64,000 bases of DNA from Modestobacter versicolor (GTDB taxonomy: Bacteria > Actinomycetota > Actinomycetes > Mycobacteriales > Geodermatophilaceae). The stretch's first letter is position 1. Every line of letters starts with the position of its first letter. This document shows, piece by piece, positions 53,980 through 62,277 of this stretch. The notes under the pieces were generated by a model that was given only the letters and a program-made list of their open reading frames with translations, had not been told where the DNA came from and made no database searches. Where the stretch lies: the NCBI RefSeq assembly GCF_014195485.1, contig NZ_JACIBU010000001.1:3410001-3474000 (forward strand). Reading direction: 5' to 3'. The position numbers were made by a program, and so were the translations under genes.

Positions 53980-54570
53980 TCAGCGGGGTGCGGTGCCGGC
54001 GACGACCAGGTCGGCGAGCTCGCGGTAGGCGGCGGCGTCGTCCAGGCCGGTGACCGCGGTGATCTCGCCGCGGTGGATCGCGCCCATCACCGACGCCACG
54101 GCCGCACCGACGAAGGAGGCGTGCACGGGGCGGATCGTGCCGGCGGCCAGCCCGTCGGCGACGAACTGCTGCACCCGGGCCGCGGCCGAGCGGGTGTTGC
54201 GCTCGTAGATCTCCCGGGCCGGGGCGAAGGCGGCGACGTCGGCGAAGAACGCCGGGGAGGCCGGCTGCAGCTGCTCGGAGACGGCCAGCAGGTAGGCGCT
54301 GATCCGCTCGCGGTGGTCGTCGGGGACCGCGGCCCGCTGCTCGACGGCGGCGGTGGCGCGCTGGAAGAACCGCTTCACCACCGCGACGACCAGCTGCTCC
54401 TTGCTCGCGGCCAGCCCGTAGAGCGTGCTCTTGGAGCAGCGCAGCCGGCGGGCCAGCTCGTCGAGGGTGAAGGCGGCGAAGCCCTCGGCCAGCACCAGGG
54501 CGACGAGCTCGTCGAGCAGCTCCGCCCGGCGGGCCGGGCCGCGGGTGCTGCGGGTGTCCAGCGTCGTCAT
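53980..54570 (-). CDS. TetR-family regulator
   Basis: 196 residues. HTH in G-F-A-A-F-T-L-D-E-L-A-R-R-L-R-C-S-K-S-T-L-Y-G-L, then a ligand-binding helical half. ATG at 54570 with GAGGAGG upstream. Divergent from an acyl-CoA dehydrogenase gene, so a fatty-acid or acyl-CoA-responsive repressor is likely. Confidence 0.93.
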   Translation of the reverse strand: MTTLDTRSTRGPARRAELLDELVALVLAEGFAAFTLDELARRLRCSKSTLYGLAASKEQLVVAVVKRFFQRATAAVEQRAAVPDDHRERISAYLLAVSEQLQPASPAFFADVAAFAPAREIYERNTRSAAARVQQFVADGLAAGTIRPVHASFVGAAVASVMGAIHRGEITAVTGLDDAAAYRELADLVVAGTAPR

Positions 54571-54611
54571 CACCCCTCCTCGGACTACCGGACAGTAACA
54601 ACGCACCGTCC

Positions 54612-54643
54612 ATCGGTACTGCGTACAGTCCCTGGGTACCGAT
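54612..54643. promoter_or_regulatory. Candidate TetR operator
   Basis: ATCGGTAC and GTACCGAT form a perfect 8-bp inverted repeat 16 nt apart, with ACTG-CGTA-CAGT inside, in the middle of the tetR/acyl-CoA dehydrogenase gap. Confidence 0.6.
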
Positions 54644-54687
54644 AACAGTCCGGGACGACGTCGTCCCGGCCGCACCGGAGGTGCCCC

Positions 54688-55884
54688 GTGCCCGTCGCCC
54701 GCCTGGTTCCCACGCAGGAGGCCGCCGACCTGCTCGAGCTCACCCGGGCCCTCGCCCGCGAGGAGCTGGAGCCCCGGGTGGCCACCGCCGAGGCCGACGA
54801 GGTCTTCCCGCGCGACGTCTTCCGCACCCTGGGCCGCGCCGGGCTGCTCGGCCTGCCCTACGGCGAGGACGTCGGCGGCGGCGCGCAGCCCTACGAGGTC
54901 TACCTGCAGGTGCTCGAGGAGCTCGCTGCCGTCTGGGCCAGCGTCGCGGTGGGCGTGAGCGTGCACGGGCTGTCCTGCTTCGGCCTGGCCACCCAGGGCA
55001 CCGCAGAGCAGCAGCAGCGCTGGCTGCCGGAGATGCTCGGCGGCGAGTTGCTGGGCGCGTACTGCCTGTCCGAGCCGCACGCCGGCTCCGACCCGGCCGC
55101 GATGCGCACCACCGCCGTCCGCGACGGCGACTCCTACGTGCTCACCGGCGACAAGGCCTGGACGACGCACGGCGGCCAGGCCGACTTCTACAAGGTGATG
55201 GCCCGGACGTCCGACGACCGGTCCCGCGGCATCTCCTGCTTCCTGGTGCCCGCCGACGCCGCTGGCCTCGTCGCGGACCCGGCCGAGCGGAAGATGGGCC
55301 TGACCGGCTCGACCACGGCGACCATGCGGTTCGAGGGCGTGCGCATCGACGCCGACCGGCGGCTGGGCGCGGAGGGCCAGGGGCTGGCCATCGCGCTCGC
55401 CGGGCTGGACGCCGGGCGGCTGGGCATCGCCGCCGTCGCGACCGGGCTGGCCCAGGGCGCGCTGGACGACGCGCTCGCGTACGCCAAGGAGCGGGAGACG
55501 TTCGGCGTCCCGATCATCGAGCACCAGGGCCTGGCGTTCCTGATCGCCGACATGGCCGCCGCCGTCGAGACCTCGCGGGCGATGTACCTGGCCGCGGCGC
55601 GGCTCAAGGACGCCGGCCAGCCCTACTCCCAGCAGGCCGCGATCGCGAAGCTGGTGTGCACCGACAACGCGATGAAGGTGACCACCGACGCCGTCCAGGT
55701 GCTCGGCGGCTACGGCTACACCAAGGACTTCCCGGTCGAGCGGTACATGCGCGAGGCCAAGGTCATGCAGATCTTCGAGGGCACCAACCAGATCCAGCGG
55801 GTGGTGATCAGCCGCGCGCTGGCCCGCGGCGGCGCCGAGCGGACCACGGTCACCGGCGAGCCCGGCTTCGCCCTCGCCCGCTAG
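54688..55884 (+). CDS. Acyl-CoA dehydrogenase
   Basis: 398 residues, full length. The ACAD signatures are A-Y-C-L-S-E-P-H-A-G-S-D-P and the C-terminal Q-V-L-G-G-Y-G-Y-T-K-D-F-P-V-E-R-Y-M-R-E-A-K; the catalytic base is the Glu in I-F-E-G-T-N-Q-I-Q-R. It oxidises acyl-CoA to enoyl-CoA with electron transfer flavoprotein. GTG start after GGAGG; divergent TetR gene is the probable regulator. Confidence 0.96.
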   Translation: MPVARLVPTQEAADLLELTRALAREELEPRVATAEADEVFPRDVFRTLGRAGLLGLPYGEDVGGGAQPYEVYLQVLEELAAVWASVAVGVSVHGLSCFGLATQGTAEQQQRWLPEMLGGELLGAYCLSEPHAGSDPAAMRTTAVRDGDSYVLTGDKAWTTHGGQADFYKVMARTSDDRSRGISCFLVPADAAGLVADPAERKMGLTGSTTATMRFEGVRIDADRRLGAEGQGLAIALAGLDAGRLGIAAVATGLAQGALDDALAYAKERETFGVPIIEHQGLAFLIADMAAAVETSRAMYLAAARLKDAGQPYSQQAAIAKLVCTDNAMKVTTDAVQVLGGYGYTKDFPVERYMREAKVMQIFEGTNQIQRVVISRALARGGAERTTVTGEPGFALAR

Positions 55885-55894
55885 CCCCCTCGAT

Positions 55895-55916
55895 CCCGGA
55901 GATGGCCATCTCCGGG
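55895..55916. repeat. GATGGCCATC palindrome, single copy
   Basis: A perfect 22-nt palindrome with core GGAGATGGCCATCTCC flanked by CCC and GGG, 10 nt after the acyl-CoA dehydrogenase stop. Same sequence as the first repeats at 21.1 kb. Confidence 0.88.
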
Positions 55917-55963
55917 GCCCGGACGGGCTGACTTCCGGGCGGGGCGCTCCTACGCTGCCGGGC

Positions 55964-56233
55964 ATGTGCCGGAACATCCACGTGCTGCACAACCTCGAGC
56001 CCGCGACGACGTCGGACGAGGTGCGGGCCGCCGCGCTGCAGTACGTGCGCAAGGTCAGCGGCTCGGCCAAGCCCTCGCAGGCGAACCAGGCCGCGTTCGA
56101 CCGGGCGGTCGAGGAGATCGCGCACGCCACCGAGCACCTGCTCGCCGATCTGGTCACCACCGCGCCGCCCAAGGACCGCGAGGTGCTCGCCGCCCAGGCC
56201 CGCGCCCGAGCCGCCGTGCGGTACGCCCGCTGA
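55964..56233 (+). CDS. DUF2277 protein
   Basis: 89 residues beginning M-C-R-N-I-H-V-L-H-N-L-E-P, the DUF2277 hallmark, ending in R-A-R-A-A-V-R-Y-A. Function unknown. TACGCT 7 nt before the ATG and no ribosome-binding site suggest a leaderless transcript. Confidence 0.92.
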   Translation: MCRNIHVLHNLEPATTSDEVRAAALQYVRKVSGSAKPSQANQAAFDRAVEEIAHATEHLLADLVTTAPPKDREVLAAQARARAAVRYAR

Positions 56234-56265
56234 CGGCTTCACTTTCCGCGCGGAAGGTGAAGCCG
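56234..56265. terminator. Bidirectional terminator between DUF2277 and ilvA
   Basis: A 32-nt near-perfect palindrome (CGGCTTCAC...GTGAAGCCG, one mismatched pair) that fills the gap between the two convergent stop codons exactly. Confidence 0.85.
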
Positions 56266-57525
56266 CTAGACGAGGAAGCGGTAGGCGGTCGTGCCGGGGG
56301 CCAGGTGCTGGATCTTCAGCGGGCCGCGCTCGATCCGGTCCAGCAACGGGGCGAGCCCGTCGACGCTGCCCAGCTCGATGCCGGTCAGCGCCGCGCCGGT
56401 CTCCCGGTTGTCGCGCTTGACGTACTCGAACAGCACGATGTCGTCGTCCGGACCGAGCACCTCGTCGAGGAACCGGCGCAGCGCGCCGGGCTCCTGCGGG
56501 AACTCGACCAGGAAGTAGTGCTTGAGCCCGCGGTGCACCAGTGACCGCTCGACGACCTCGGCGTACCGGCTGACGTCGTTGTTGCCGCCCGACAGCAGGG
56601 TCACCACCGTCTGACCGGGCTCGACGACGACGGCGCCGCTGGTCAGTGCCGCGCTCGCCAGCGCCCCGGCGGGCTCGGCGATCACCCCGTCGACCTGGTA
56701 CAGCTCCAGCATCTCGGTGCAGACCTGCCCCTCGGGCACGGTCACCAGCTCGGCGCCGGAGTCGCGCACCAGCGGGAACGTGACGTCGCCGGCCCGGCGC
56801 ACCGAGGCGCCGTCGACGAAGGTGTCGATCTCCGGCAGCTCCACCGGGTGCCCGGCCGCCAGCGCCGCGGCCATGCCGGCAGCGCCGGCCGGCTCGACAC
56901 CGACCAGCCGGGTGCCGGGCGCGTGCTCGCGCAGCCAGGTGCCGCAGCCGGCCAGCAGCCCGCCCCCACCGACCGGCAGGACGAGGACGTCGGGGGCGCT
57001 GCCCAGCTGGTCGAGCAGCTCGGCGGCGACGGTGGCCTGCCCGACGACGGTGGACAGCGCGTCGAAGGCGGGCACCAGCGTCGCGCCGGTCAGCGCGGCG
57101 TGCTCCGCGGCGGCTGCGGCCGCGTCGTCGTAGGTGTCGCCGTGGACCACGAGTTCCACCATGTCCCCGCCCAGCGCCGCGATCCGCTGCCGCTTCTGCC
57201 GCGGCGTCGTCCCGGGCACGAACACCTTGCCGCGCACCCCGAGCACCCGGCAGGCGTAGGCCACGCCCTGCCCGTGGTTGCCGGCGCTCGCGGTGACCGC
57301 GCCGGCCGCCCGCCGGACGTCGTCCAGCTGGCTGATCGTGTTGTAGGCGCCGCGGACCTTGTAGGAGCGCCCGACCTGCAGGTCCTCGCGTTTCACCCAG
57401 ACGGCCGCGCCGGTCAGCTCGGAGAGCCGGGCGTTGCGCTGCAGCGGCGTCCGCTCGGCGACGCCGGCCAGCCGCCGGGCGGCGGCGGAGACCTCGGCGG
57501 AGAAGCTGGTGCGCACGTCGGTCAC
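56266..57525 (-). CDS. ilvA: Threonine ammonia-lyase
   Basis: 419 residues. PLP lysine is Lys56 in G-R-S-Y-K-V-R-G-A-Y; the S-A-G-N-H-G-Q-G-V-A and glycine-rich P-V-G-G-G-G-L-L-A-G loops bind PLP. The C-terminal ~85 residues form one ACT-like regulatory domain (H-Y-F-L-V-E-F-P-Q-E-P-G-A-L-R-R-F-L-D-E-V). It gives 2-oxobutyrate for isoleucine synthesis and is normally feedback-inhibited by isoleucine. GTG at 57525. Confidence 0.95.
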   Translation of the reverse strand: MTDVRTSFSAEVSAAARRLAGVAERTPLQRNARLSELTGAAVWVKREDLQVGRSYKVRGAYNTISQLDDVRRAAGAVTASAGNHGQGVAYACRVLGVRGKVFVPGTTPRQKRQRIAALGGDMVELVVHGDTYDDAAAAAAEHAALTGATLVPAFDALSTVVGQATVAAELLDQLGSAPDVLVLPVGGGGLLAGCGTWLREHAPGTRLVGVEPAGAAGMAAALAAGHPVELPEIDTFVDGASVRRAGDVTFPLVRDSGAELVTVPEGQVCTEMLELYQVDGVIAEPAGALASAALTSGAVVVEPGQTVVTLLSGGNNDVSRYAEVVERSLVHRGLKHYFLVEFPQEPGALRRFLDEVLGPDDDIVLFEYVKRDNRETGAALTGIELGSVDGLAPLLDRIERGPLKIQHLAPGTTAYRFLV

Positions 57526-57565
57526 AGGGTCATCCTGCCCGCCGCGGACAACCGGCTCCCGCGCG

Positions 57566-57733
57566 AGTCGAGCTCTGCCCACAGTCGTGGGCAGAGCTCG
57601 ACTGTCCGCGGAAGGACGTCCACCGCCACGAGATCGAGCCCTGCCCACAGTCGTGGGCAGAGCTCGACCGTCCGCGGGAGGACGTCCACCACCACGAGAT
57701 CGAGCCCTGCCCACCGTGGTGGGCAGGGCTCGA
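57566..57733. repeat. Three tandem GAGCTCTGCCCAC hairpins
   Basis: Hairpin A 57566-57603 (arms of 17, perfect, AGTCGAGCTCTGCCCAC), B 57634-57667 (15, one mismatch), C 57700-57733 (16, perfect). Unit length is about 66-68 nt, with conserved spacers (TCCGCGG.AGGACGTCCACC). Located between ilvA (start 57525) and the SDR stop (57762). Related to 39441-39562. Confidence 0.9.
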
Positions 57734-57761
57734 CTGTGCGGGGGAGGTGGCCCGGCGGCGG

Positions 57762-58682
57762 TCAGATGCCCCGGTAGGTGCCGCGGGTCGACTCCTTCTC
57801 GGGCACCGGCGCGAACACGTTGCCGGTGGTCGGCGGCACGGCGTCGCGCGCCATCCCGAAGACCTTGAGCAGCGGGCCGACCAGGGCGTCGAACACCGGC
57901 GGGAACAGCCGGAACCCCGTGATGATCAGCGGGTTCGCGAAGCCGGACTGCTTGAGCCGGCGCGGGGCGTCGATCCGCGACACGACCGCCCGGGCCACCC
58001 GCTCCGGCGTGTAGACCGGCGGCGGCGGGTGGCCGGTGTTGCCGAGCACGGTCGCGGCCTGGTCGTAGATGGGCGTGGTGACCCCGCCGGGGGCGACGGC
58101 GGAGACGTGCACGTCGGGCAGCTCGCGCAGCTCCTGCTGCAGGGTGCGGATGAGCCCGAGCTGGCCCCACTTCGCCGTCACGTAGGCGCCCATCGTCGGC
58201 GCGGTGATCGAGGCGAGCAGCGAGCTGACCACCACCACGTGCCCGCGCTGCTGCGAGCGGAGCACCGGCAGCGCCGAGCGGAAGACGTGGAAGGTGCCGA
58301 GCACGGCGGTGTCCACGACCCGCTCGAAGACGTCGGCCGGCACGTCCTCGATCCGGCCGTAGGCCATCACGGTCGCCGCGTGGACGACGACGTCCAGCCG
58401 GCCGAAGGTCTGCACCGCCCGGTCGACGGCGGCCTGCACGGCGTCGGGGTCCAGCACGTCGGCGGGCACGCACTCCACCGCAGCGGCCCCGGCAGCGCGG
58501 CAGTCGGCGGCGGCGTCGGCCAGCGTGGTGGCGCTGCGGGACACCAGCACCAGCGAGGCGCCGCGTTCGGCGAACTGGATGGCGCTGGCCCGGCCGATCC
58601 CGCTGGAGGCGCCGGTGACCAGCACGACCTCGCGGAGGGCTCGCGCGGACGAGACGTCGCTTGCCGTGGTCTCTGCAGTCAC
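57762..58682 (-). CDS. SDR-family oxidoreductase
   Basis: 306 residues, SDR with extra C-terminal part. Cofactor motif T-G-A-S-S-G-I-G, H-A-A-T (in place of N-A-G), catalytic S in V-V-S-S-L, and Y-V-T-A-K. The C-terminal ~60 residues (L-F-P-P-V-F-D-A-L-V-G-P-L-L-K-V-F) look hydrophobic and membrane-proximal. Substrate unknown. Divergent from pyruvate carboxylase. Confidence 0.92.
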   Translation of the reverse strand: MTAETTASDVSSARALREVVLVTGASSGIGRASAIQFAERGASLVLVSRSATTLADAAADCRAAGAAAVECVPADVLDPDAVQAAVDRAVQTFGRLDVVVHAATVMAYGRIEDVPADVFERVVDTAVLGTFHVFRSALPVLRSQQRGHVVVVSSLLASITAPTMGAYVTAKWGQLGLIRTLQQELRELPDVHVSAVAPGGVTTPIYDQAATVLGNTGHPPPPVYTPERVARAVVSRIDAPRRLKQSGFANPLIITGFRLFPPVFDALVGPLLKVFGMARDAVPPTTGNVFAPVPEKESTRGTYRGI

Positions 58683-58718
58683 GACGGGGGGCTACCCGGC
58701 AGAGCGCCGGGCACGCAT

Positions 58719-58730
58719 GTTGCGCGCAAC
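58719..58730. promoter_or_regulatory. Palindrome in the SDR/pyc divergent gap
   Basis: GTTGCGCGCAAC, a perfect 12-bp palindrome 37 nt before the SDR start. A candidate operator; a second inverted repeat GGGACCGG...CCGGTCCC lies at 58775-58796, closer to pyc. Regulator unknown. Confidence 0.45.
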
Positions 58731-58845
58731 GGAAAAGGAAGCGGTGGGTGGACAGGACGAATGAGACGAATCACGGGACCGGGGGCGGCCGGTCCCGATA
58801 CGGTGCGGGTCCACGCCCGAGACGGGCCGGACGCTGGGAGTGCCT

Positions 58846-61800
58846 GTGTTCGAGAAGGTCCTGGTCGCCAACCGCGGCGAGATCGCCGTGCGCGCGTTCC
58901 GCGCCGCCTACGAGCTGGGCGCCGGGACGGTCGCCGTCTTCCCGCACGAGGACCGCAACTCGGTCCACCGGCTCAAGGCCGACGAGAGCTACGAGATCGG
59001 CGAGCCCGGGCACCCGGTGCGCGCCTACCTCGACGTCGACGAGATCGTCCGCGCCGCCCAGCGGGCCGGCGCCGACGCCGTCTACCCCGGCTACGGGTTC
59101 CTGTCCGAGAACCCCGACCTCGCCGAGGCCTGCGCGCGGGCCGGGATCACCTTCGTCGGCCCGTCGGCGCAGGTGCTGGAGCTGACCGGCGACAAGTCGC
59201 GGGCCATCGCCGCAGCCCGGGAGGCTGGGCTGCCCGTGCTCCAGGGCACTGCGCCCAGCGACGACGTCGACGTGCTGCTGGCCGCGGCCGGCGAGATCGA
59301 GGGCCCGGTGTTCGTCAAGGCGGTCGCCGGCGGTGGCGGGCGCGGCATGCGCCGGGTCACCGACCGCGACCAGCTCCGCGGGGCCATCGAGGCCGCCATG
59401 CGGGAGGCGGAGTCGGCCTTCGGCGACGCGACCGTCTTCCTCGAGCAGGCGGTCATCGAGCCGCGGCACATCGAGGTGCAGGTGCTGGCCGACGGCGAGG
59501 GCAACGTCATCCACCTGTACGAGCGCGACTGCTCGGTGCAGCGGCGCCACCAGAAGGTCATCGAGATCGCCCCGGCGCCGAACCTCGACCCCGAGCTGCG
59601 CGAGCGGATGTGCGCCGACGCCGTCCGGTTCGCGCGGCAGATCGGCTACAGCTGCGCCGGCACGGTGGAGTTCCTGGTCGACCGCGAGGGCCGGCACGTC
59701 TTCATCGAGATGAACCCGCGCATCCAGGTCGAGCACACGGTGACCGAGGAGGTCACCGACGTCGACCTGGTGCAGAGCCAGCTGCGGATCGCGTCGGGCG
59801 AGACGCTGGCCGACCTGGGCCTCACCCAGGACGCCATCGTGCTGCGCGGCGCGGCGCTGCAGACCCGGATCACCACCGAGGACCCGGCCAACGGCTTCCG
59901 CCCGGACACCGGCCGGATCACCGCCTACCGCTCGCCCGGCGGCGCCGGGGTGCGGCTGGACGGCGCGGCCACCCTGGGCGCGGAGGTCGGCGCCTACTTC
60001 GACTCGATGCTGGTCAAGCTGACCTGCCGCGGCCGCACCTGGGACATCGCGGTGGCCCGGGCCCGGCGCGCGGTCGCCGAGTTCCGCATCCGCGGCGTCT
60101 CGACCAACATCCCGTTCCTGCAGGCGGTGCTCGACGACCCGGACTTCCAGGCCGGGCGGGTGACGACGGCGTTCATCGAGGAGCGCCCGGAGCTGCTCAC
60201 CGCCCGGTCCTCGGCCGACCGCGGCACCAAGATGCTGGCCTACCTGGCCGACGTCACGGTCAACCGGCCGCACGGCGAGCGGCCGCACCTGGTCGACCCG
60301 GTGGAGAAGCTGCCCCGGCTGGACATGGCGCTGCACCCGCTCGACGGCTCCCGCGACCGGCTGCGCGAGCTCGGGCCCGAGCGCTTCGCCGCCGACCTGC
60401 GCGCGCAGAGGGCCCTCGCCGTCACCGACACCACCTTCCGCGACGCCCACCAGTCGCTGCTGGCCACCCGGGTGCGCACCAAGGACCTGCTGGCCGTCGC
60501 CGGGCACGTGGCCCGGGCGACCCCGCAGCTGCTGAGCATCGAGGCCTGGGGCGGGGCGACCTACGACGTCGCGCTGCGCTTCCTGCACGAGGACCCGTGG
60601 GAGCGGCTGGCCGCGCTGCGCGAGGCGGTACCGAACATCTGCCTGCAGATGCTGCTCCGCGGCCGGAACACCGTGGGCTACACGCCCTACCCGGAGGAGG
60701 TGACCACGGCGTTCGTCGCCGAGGCCGCCCGCACCGGCATCGACGTCTTCCGGGTGTTCGACGCGCTCAACGACGTCAGCCAGATGCGCCCGGCGATCGA
60801 CGCCGTCCGGGAGACCGGGACCGCCATCGCCGAGGTCGCGCTCTGCTACACCGCCGACCTCTCCGACCCGGCCGAGCGGCTGTACGACCTCGACTACTAC
60901 CTGCGGCTGGCCGAGCAGATCGTCGAGGCCGGCGCGCACGTGCTGGCGATCAAGGACATGGCCGGGCTGCTCCGCCCGCCGGCGGCCGCCACCCTGGTCA
61001 CCGCGCTGCGCGAGCGCTTCGACCTGCCGGTGCACCTGCACACCCACGACACCCCCGGCGGCCAGCTGGCCACCCTGATGGCGGCCTGGCAGGCCGGGGT
61101 CGACGCCGTGGACGGCGCCAGCGCGGCGCTGGCCGGCACGACGTCGCAGCCGGCGCTGTCGAGCATCGTCGCCGCGACCGACCACACCGAGCGGGCCACC
61201 GGGCTGGACCTGCGGGCGGTCAACGACCTGGAGCCCTACTGGGAGGCGGTGCGCCGGGTCTACGCGCCGTTCGAGTCCGGGCTGCCCGCGCCCACCGGCC
61301 GGGTCTACACCCACGAGATCCCCGGCGGGCAGCTGTCCAACCTGCGCCAGCAGGCGATCGCGCTGGGGCTGGGGCAGAAGTTCGAGGAGGTCGAGGCGAT
61401 GTACGCCGCGGCCGACCGGCTGCTGGGCCGGCTGGTCAAGGTCACCCCGTCGTCCAAGGTGGTCGGCGACCTGGCGCTGCAGCTGGTCGGGGCCGGCGTC
61501 GCCGTCGCCGACTTCGCCGGGGACCCGGCCCGCTTCGACCTGCCCGACTCCGTCGTCGGCTTCCTGCGCGGCGAGCTGGGCGACCCGCCCGGCGGCTGGC
61601 CCGAGCCGTTCCGCAGCCGGGCGCTGGAGGGCCGCCGCGCGGCCGAGCCGCCGGCCGAGCTGACCGACGAGGACCACGACGGGCTGGCCAAGGAGCCGCG
61701 GACCACGCTCAACCGGCTGCTGTTCCCCGGGCCGACCAAGGAGTTCCAGGCCCACCGGGACACCTACGGCGACACCTCGGTGCTGCCCAGCAAGGAGTTC

Positions 61801-62220
61801 CTCTACGGGCTGCGCACCAACACCGAGCACTCGGTCGACCTGGAGCCCGGCGTCCGGCTGCTGATCGGCATCGAGGCGGTCTCCGACGCCGACGAGCGCG
61901 GCATGCGCACGGTCATGTGCACGCTCAACGGCCAGCTGCGGCCGGTCAGCGTGCGGGACCGGTCCGTCTCGGCCGACGTCCAGCCCACCGAGAAGGCCGA
62001 CCGGAGCGACCCGGACCAGGTGGCCGCGCCGTTCGCCGGGGTGGTCACCCTCTCGGTGGCGGAGGGCGACGAGGTCGCGGCCGGTGCGCAGGTCGGCACC
62101 ATCGAGGCGATGAAGATGGAGGCCTCGATCACCGCGCCCAAGGCCGGCACGGTGAAGCGGGTGGCGATCAGCGCCGTCCAGCAGGTCGAGGGCGGCGACC
62201 TGCTCGTCGTCCTGGGCTGA
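58846..62220 (+). CDS. pyc: Pyruvate carboxylase
   Basis: 1124 residues from GTG 58846, the position matching the normal M-F-x-K-V-L-V-A-N-R-G-E-I-A start and 4-6 nt after GGGAG; an in-frame GTG at 58840 adds two residues. Order: biotin carboxylase (~1-460, with ATP-grasp G-G-G-G-R-G-M-R), carboxyltransferase (~500-980, T-T-F-R-D-A-H-Q-S-L-L-A-T-R metal site), biotin carrier (~1060-1124, E-A-M-K-M-E with the biotinyl Lys near 1091). Converts pyruvate to oxaloacetate. Confidence 0.97.
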   Translation: MFEKVLVANRGEIAVRAFRAAYELGAGTVAVFPHEDRNSVHRLKADESYEIGEPGHPVRAYLDVDEIVRAAQRAGADAVYPGYGFLSENPDLAEACARAGITFVGPSAQVLELTGDKSRAIAAAREAGLPVLQGTAPSDDVDVLLAAAGEIEGPVFVKAVAGGGGRGMRRVTDRDQLRGAIEAAMREAESAFGDATVFLEQAVIEPRHIEVQVLADGEGNVIHLYERDCSVQRRHQKVIEIAPAPNLDPELRERMCADAVRFARQIGYSCAGTVEFLVDREGRHVFIEMNPRIQVEHTVTEEVTDVDLVQSQLRIASGETLADLGLTQDAIVLRGAALQTRITTEDPANGFRPDTGRITAYRSPGGAGVRLDGAATLGAEVGAYFDSMLVKLTCRGRTWDIAVARARRAVAEFRIRGVSTNIPFLQAVLDDPDFQAGRVTTAFIEERPELLTARSSADRGTKMLAYLADVTVNRPHGERPHLVDPVEKLPRLDMALHPLDGSRDRLRELGPERFAADLRAQRALAVTDTTFRDAHQSLLATRVRTKDLLAVAGHVARATPQLLSIEAWGGATYDVALRFLHEDPWERLAALREAVPNICLQMLLRGRNTVGYTPYPEEVTTAFVAEAARTGIDVFRVFDALNDVSQMRPAIDAVRETGTAIAEVALCYTADLSDPAERLYDLDYYLRLAEQIVEAGAHVLAIKDMAGLLRPPAAATLVTALRERFDLPVHLHTHDTPGGQLATLMAAWQAGVDAVDGASAALAGTTSQPALSSIVAATDHTERATGLDLRAVNDLEPYWEAVRRVYAPFESGLPAPTGRVYTHEIPGGQLSNLRQQAIALGLGQKFEEVEAMYAAADRLLGRLVKVTPSSKVVGDLALQLVGAGVAVADFAGDPARFDLPDSVVGFLRGELGDPPGGWPEPFRSRALEGRRAAEPPAELTDEDHDGLAKEPRTTLNRLLFPGPTKEFQAHRDTYGDTSVLPSKEFLYGLRTNTEHSVDLEPGVRLLIGIEAVSDADERGMRTVMCTLNGQLRPVSVRDRSVSADVQPTEKADRSDPDQVAAPFAGVVTLSVAEGDEVAAGAQVGTIEAMKMEASITAPKAGTVKRVAISAVQQVEGGDLLVVLG

Positions 62221-62277
62221 GCCCGGCCGCCGGGGGGCGTTTCCCAGGCGACACACAGGCGAGGTAGGAAAGTCCGC

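Noticed and set aside
57566-57733. Regular palindrome spacing resembling a short CRISPR array
   Set aside because: Repeats are long palindromes with near-constant spacers, spacers are themselves similar, and no cas genes are present.
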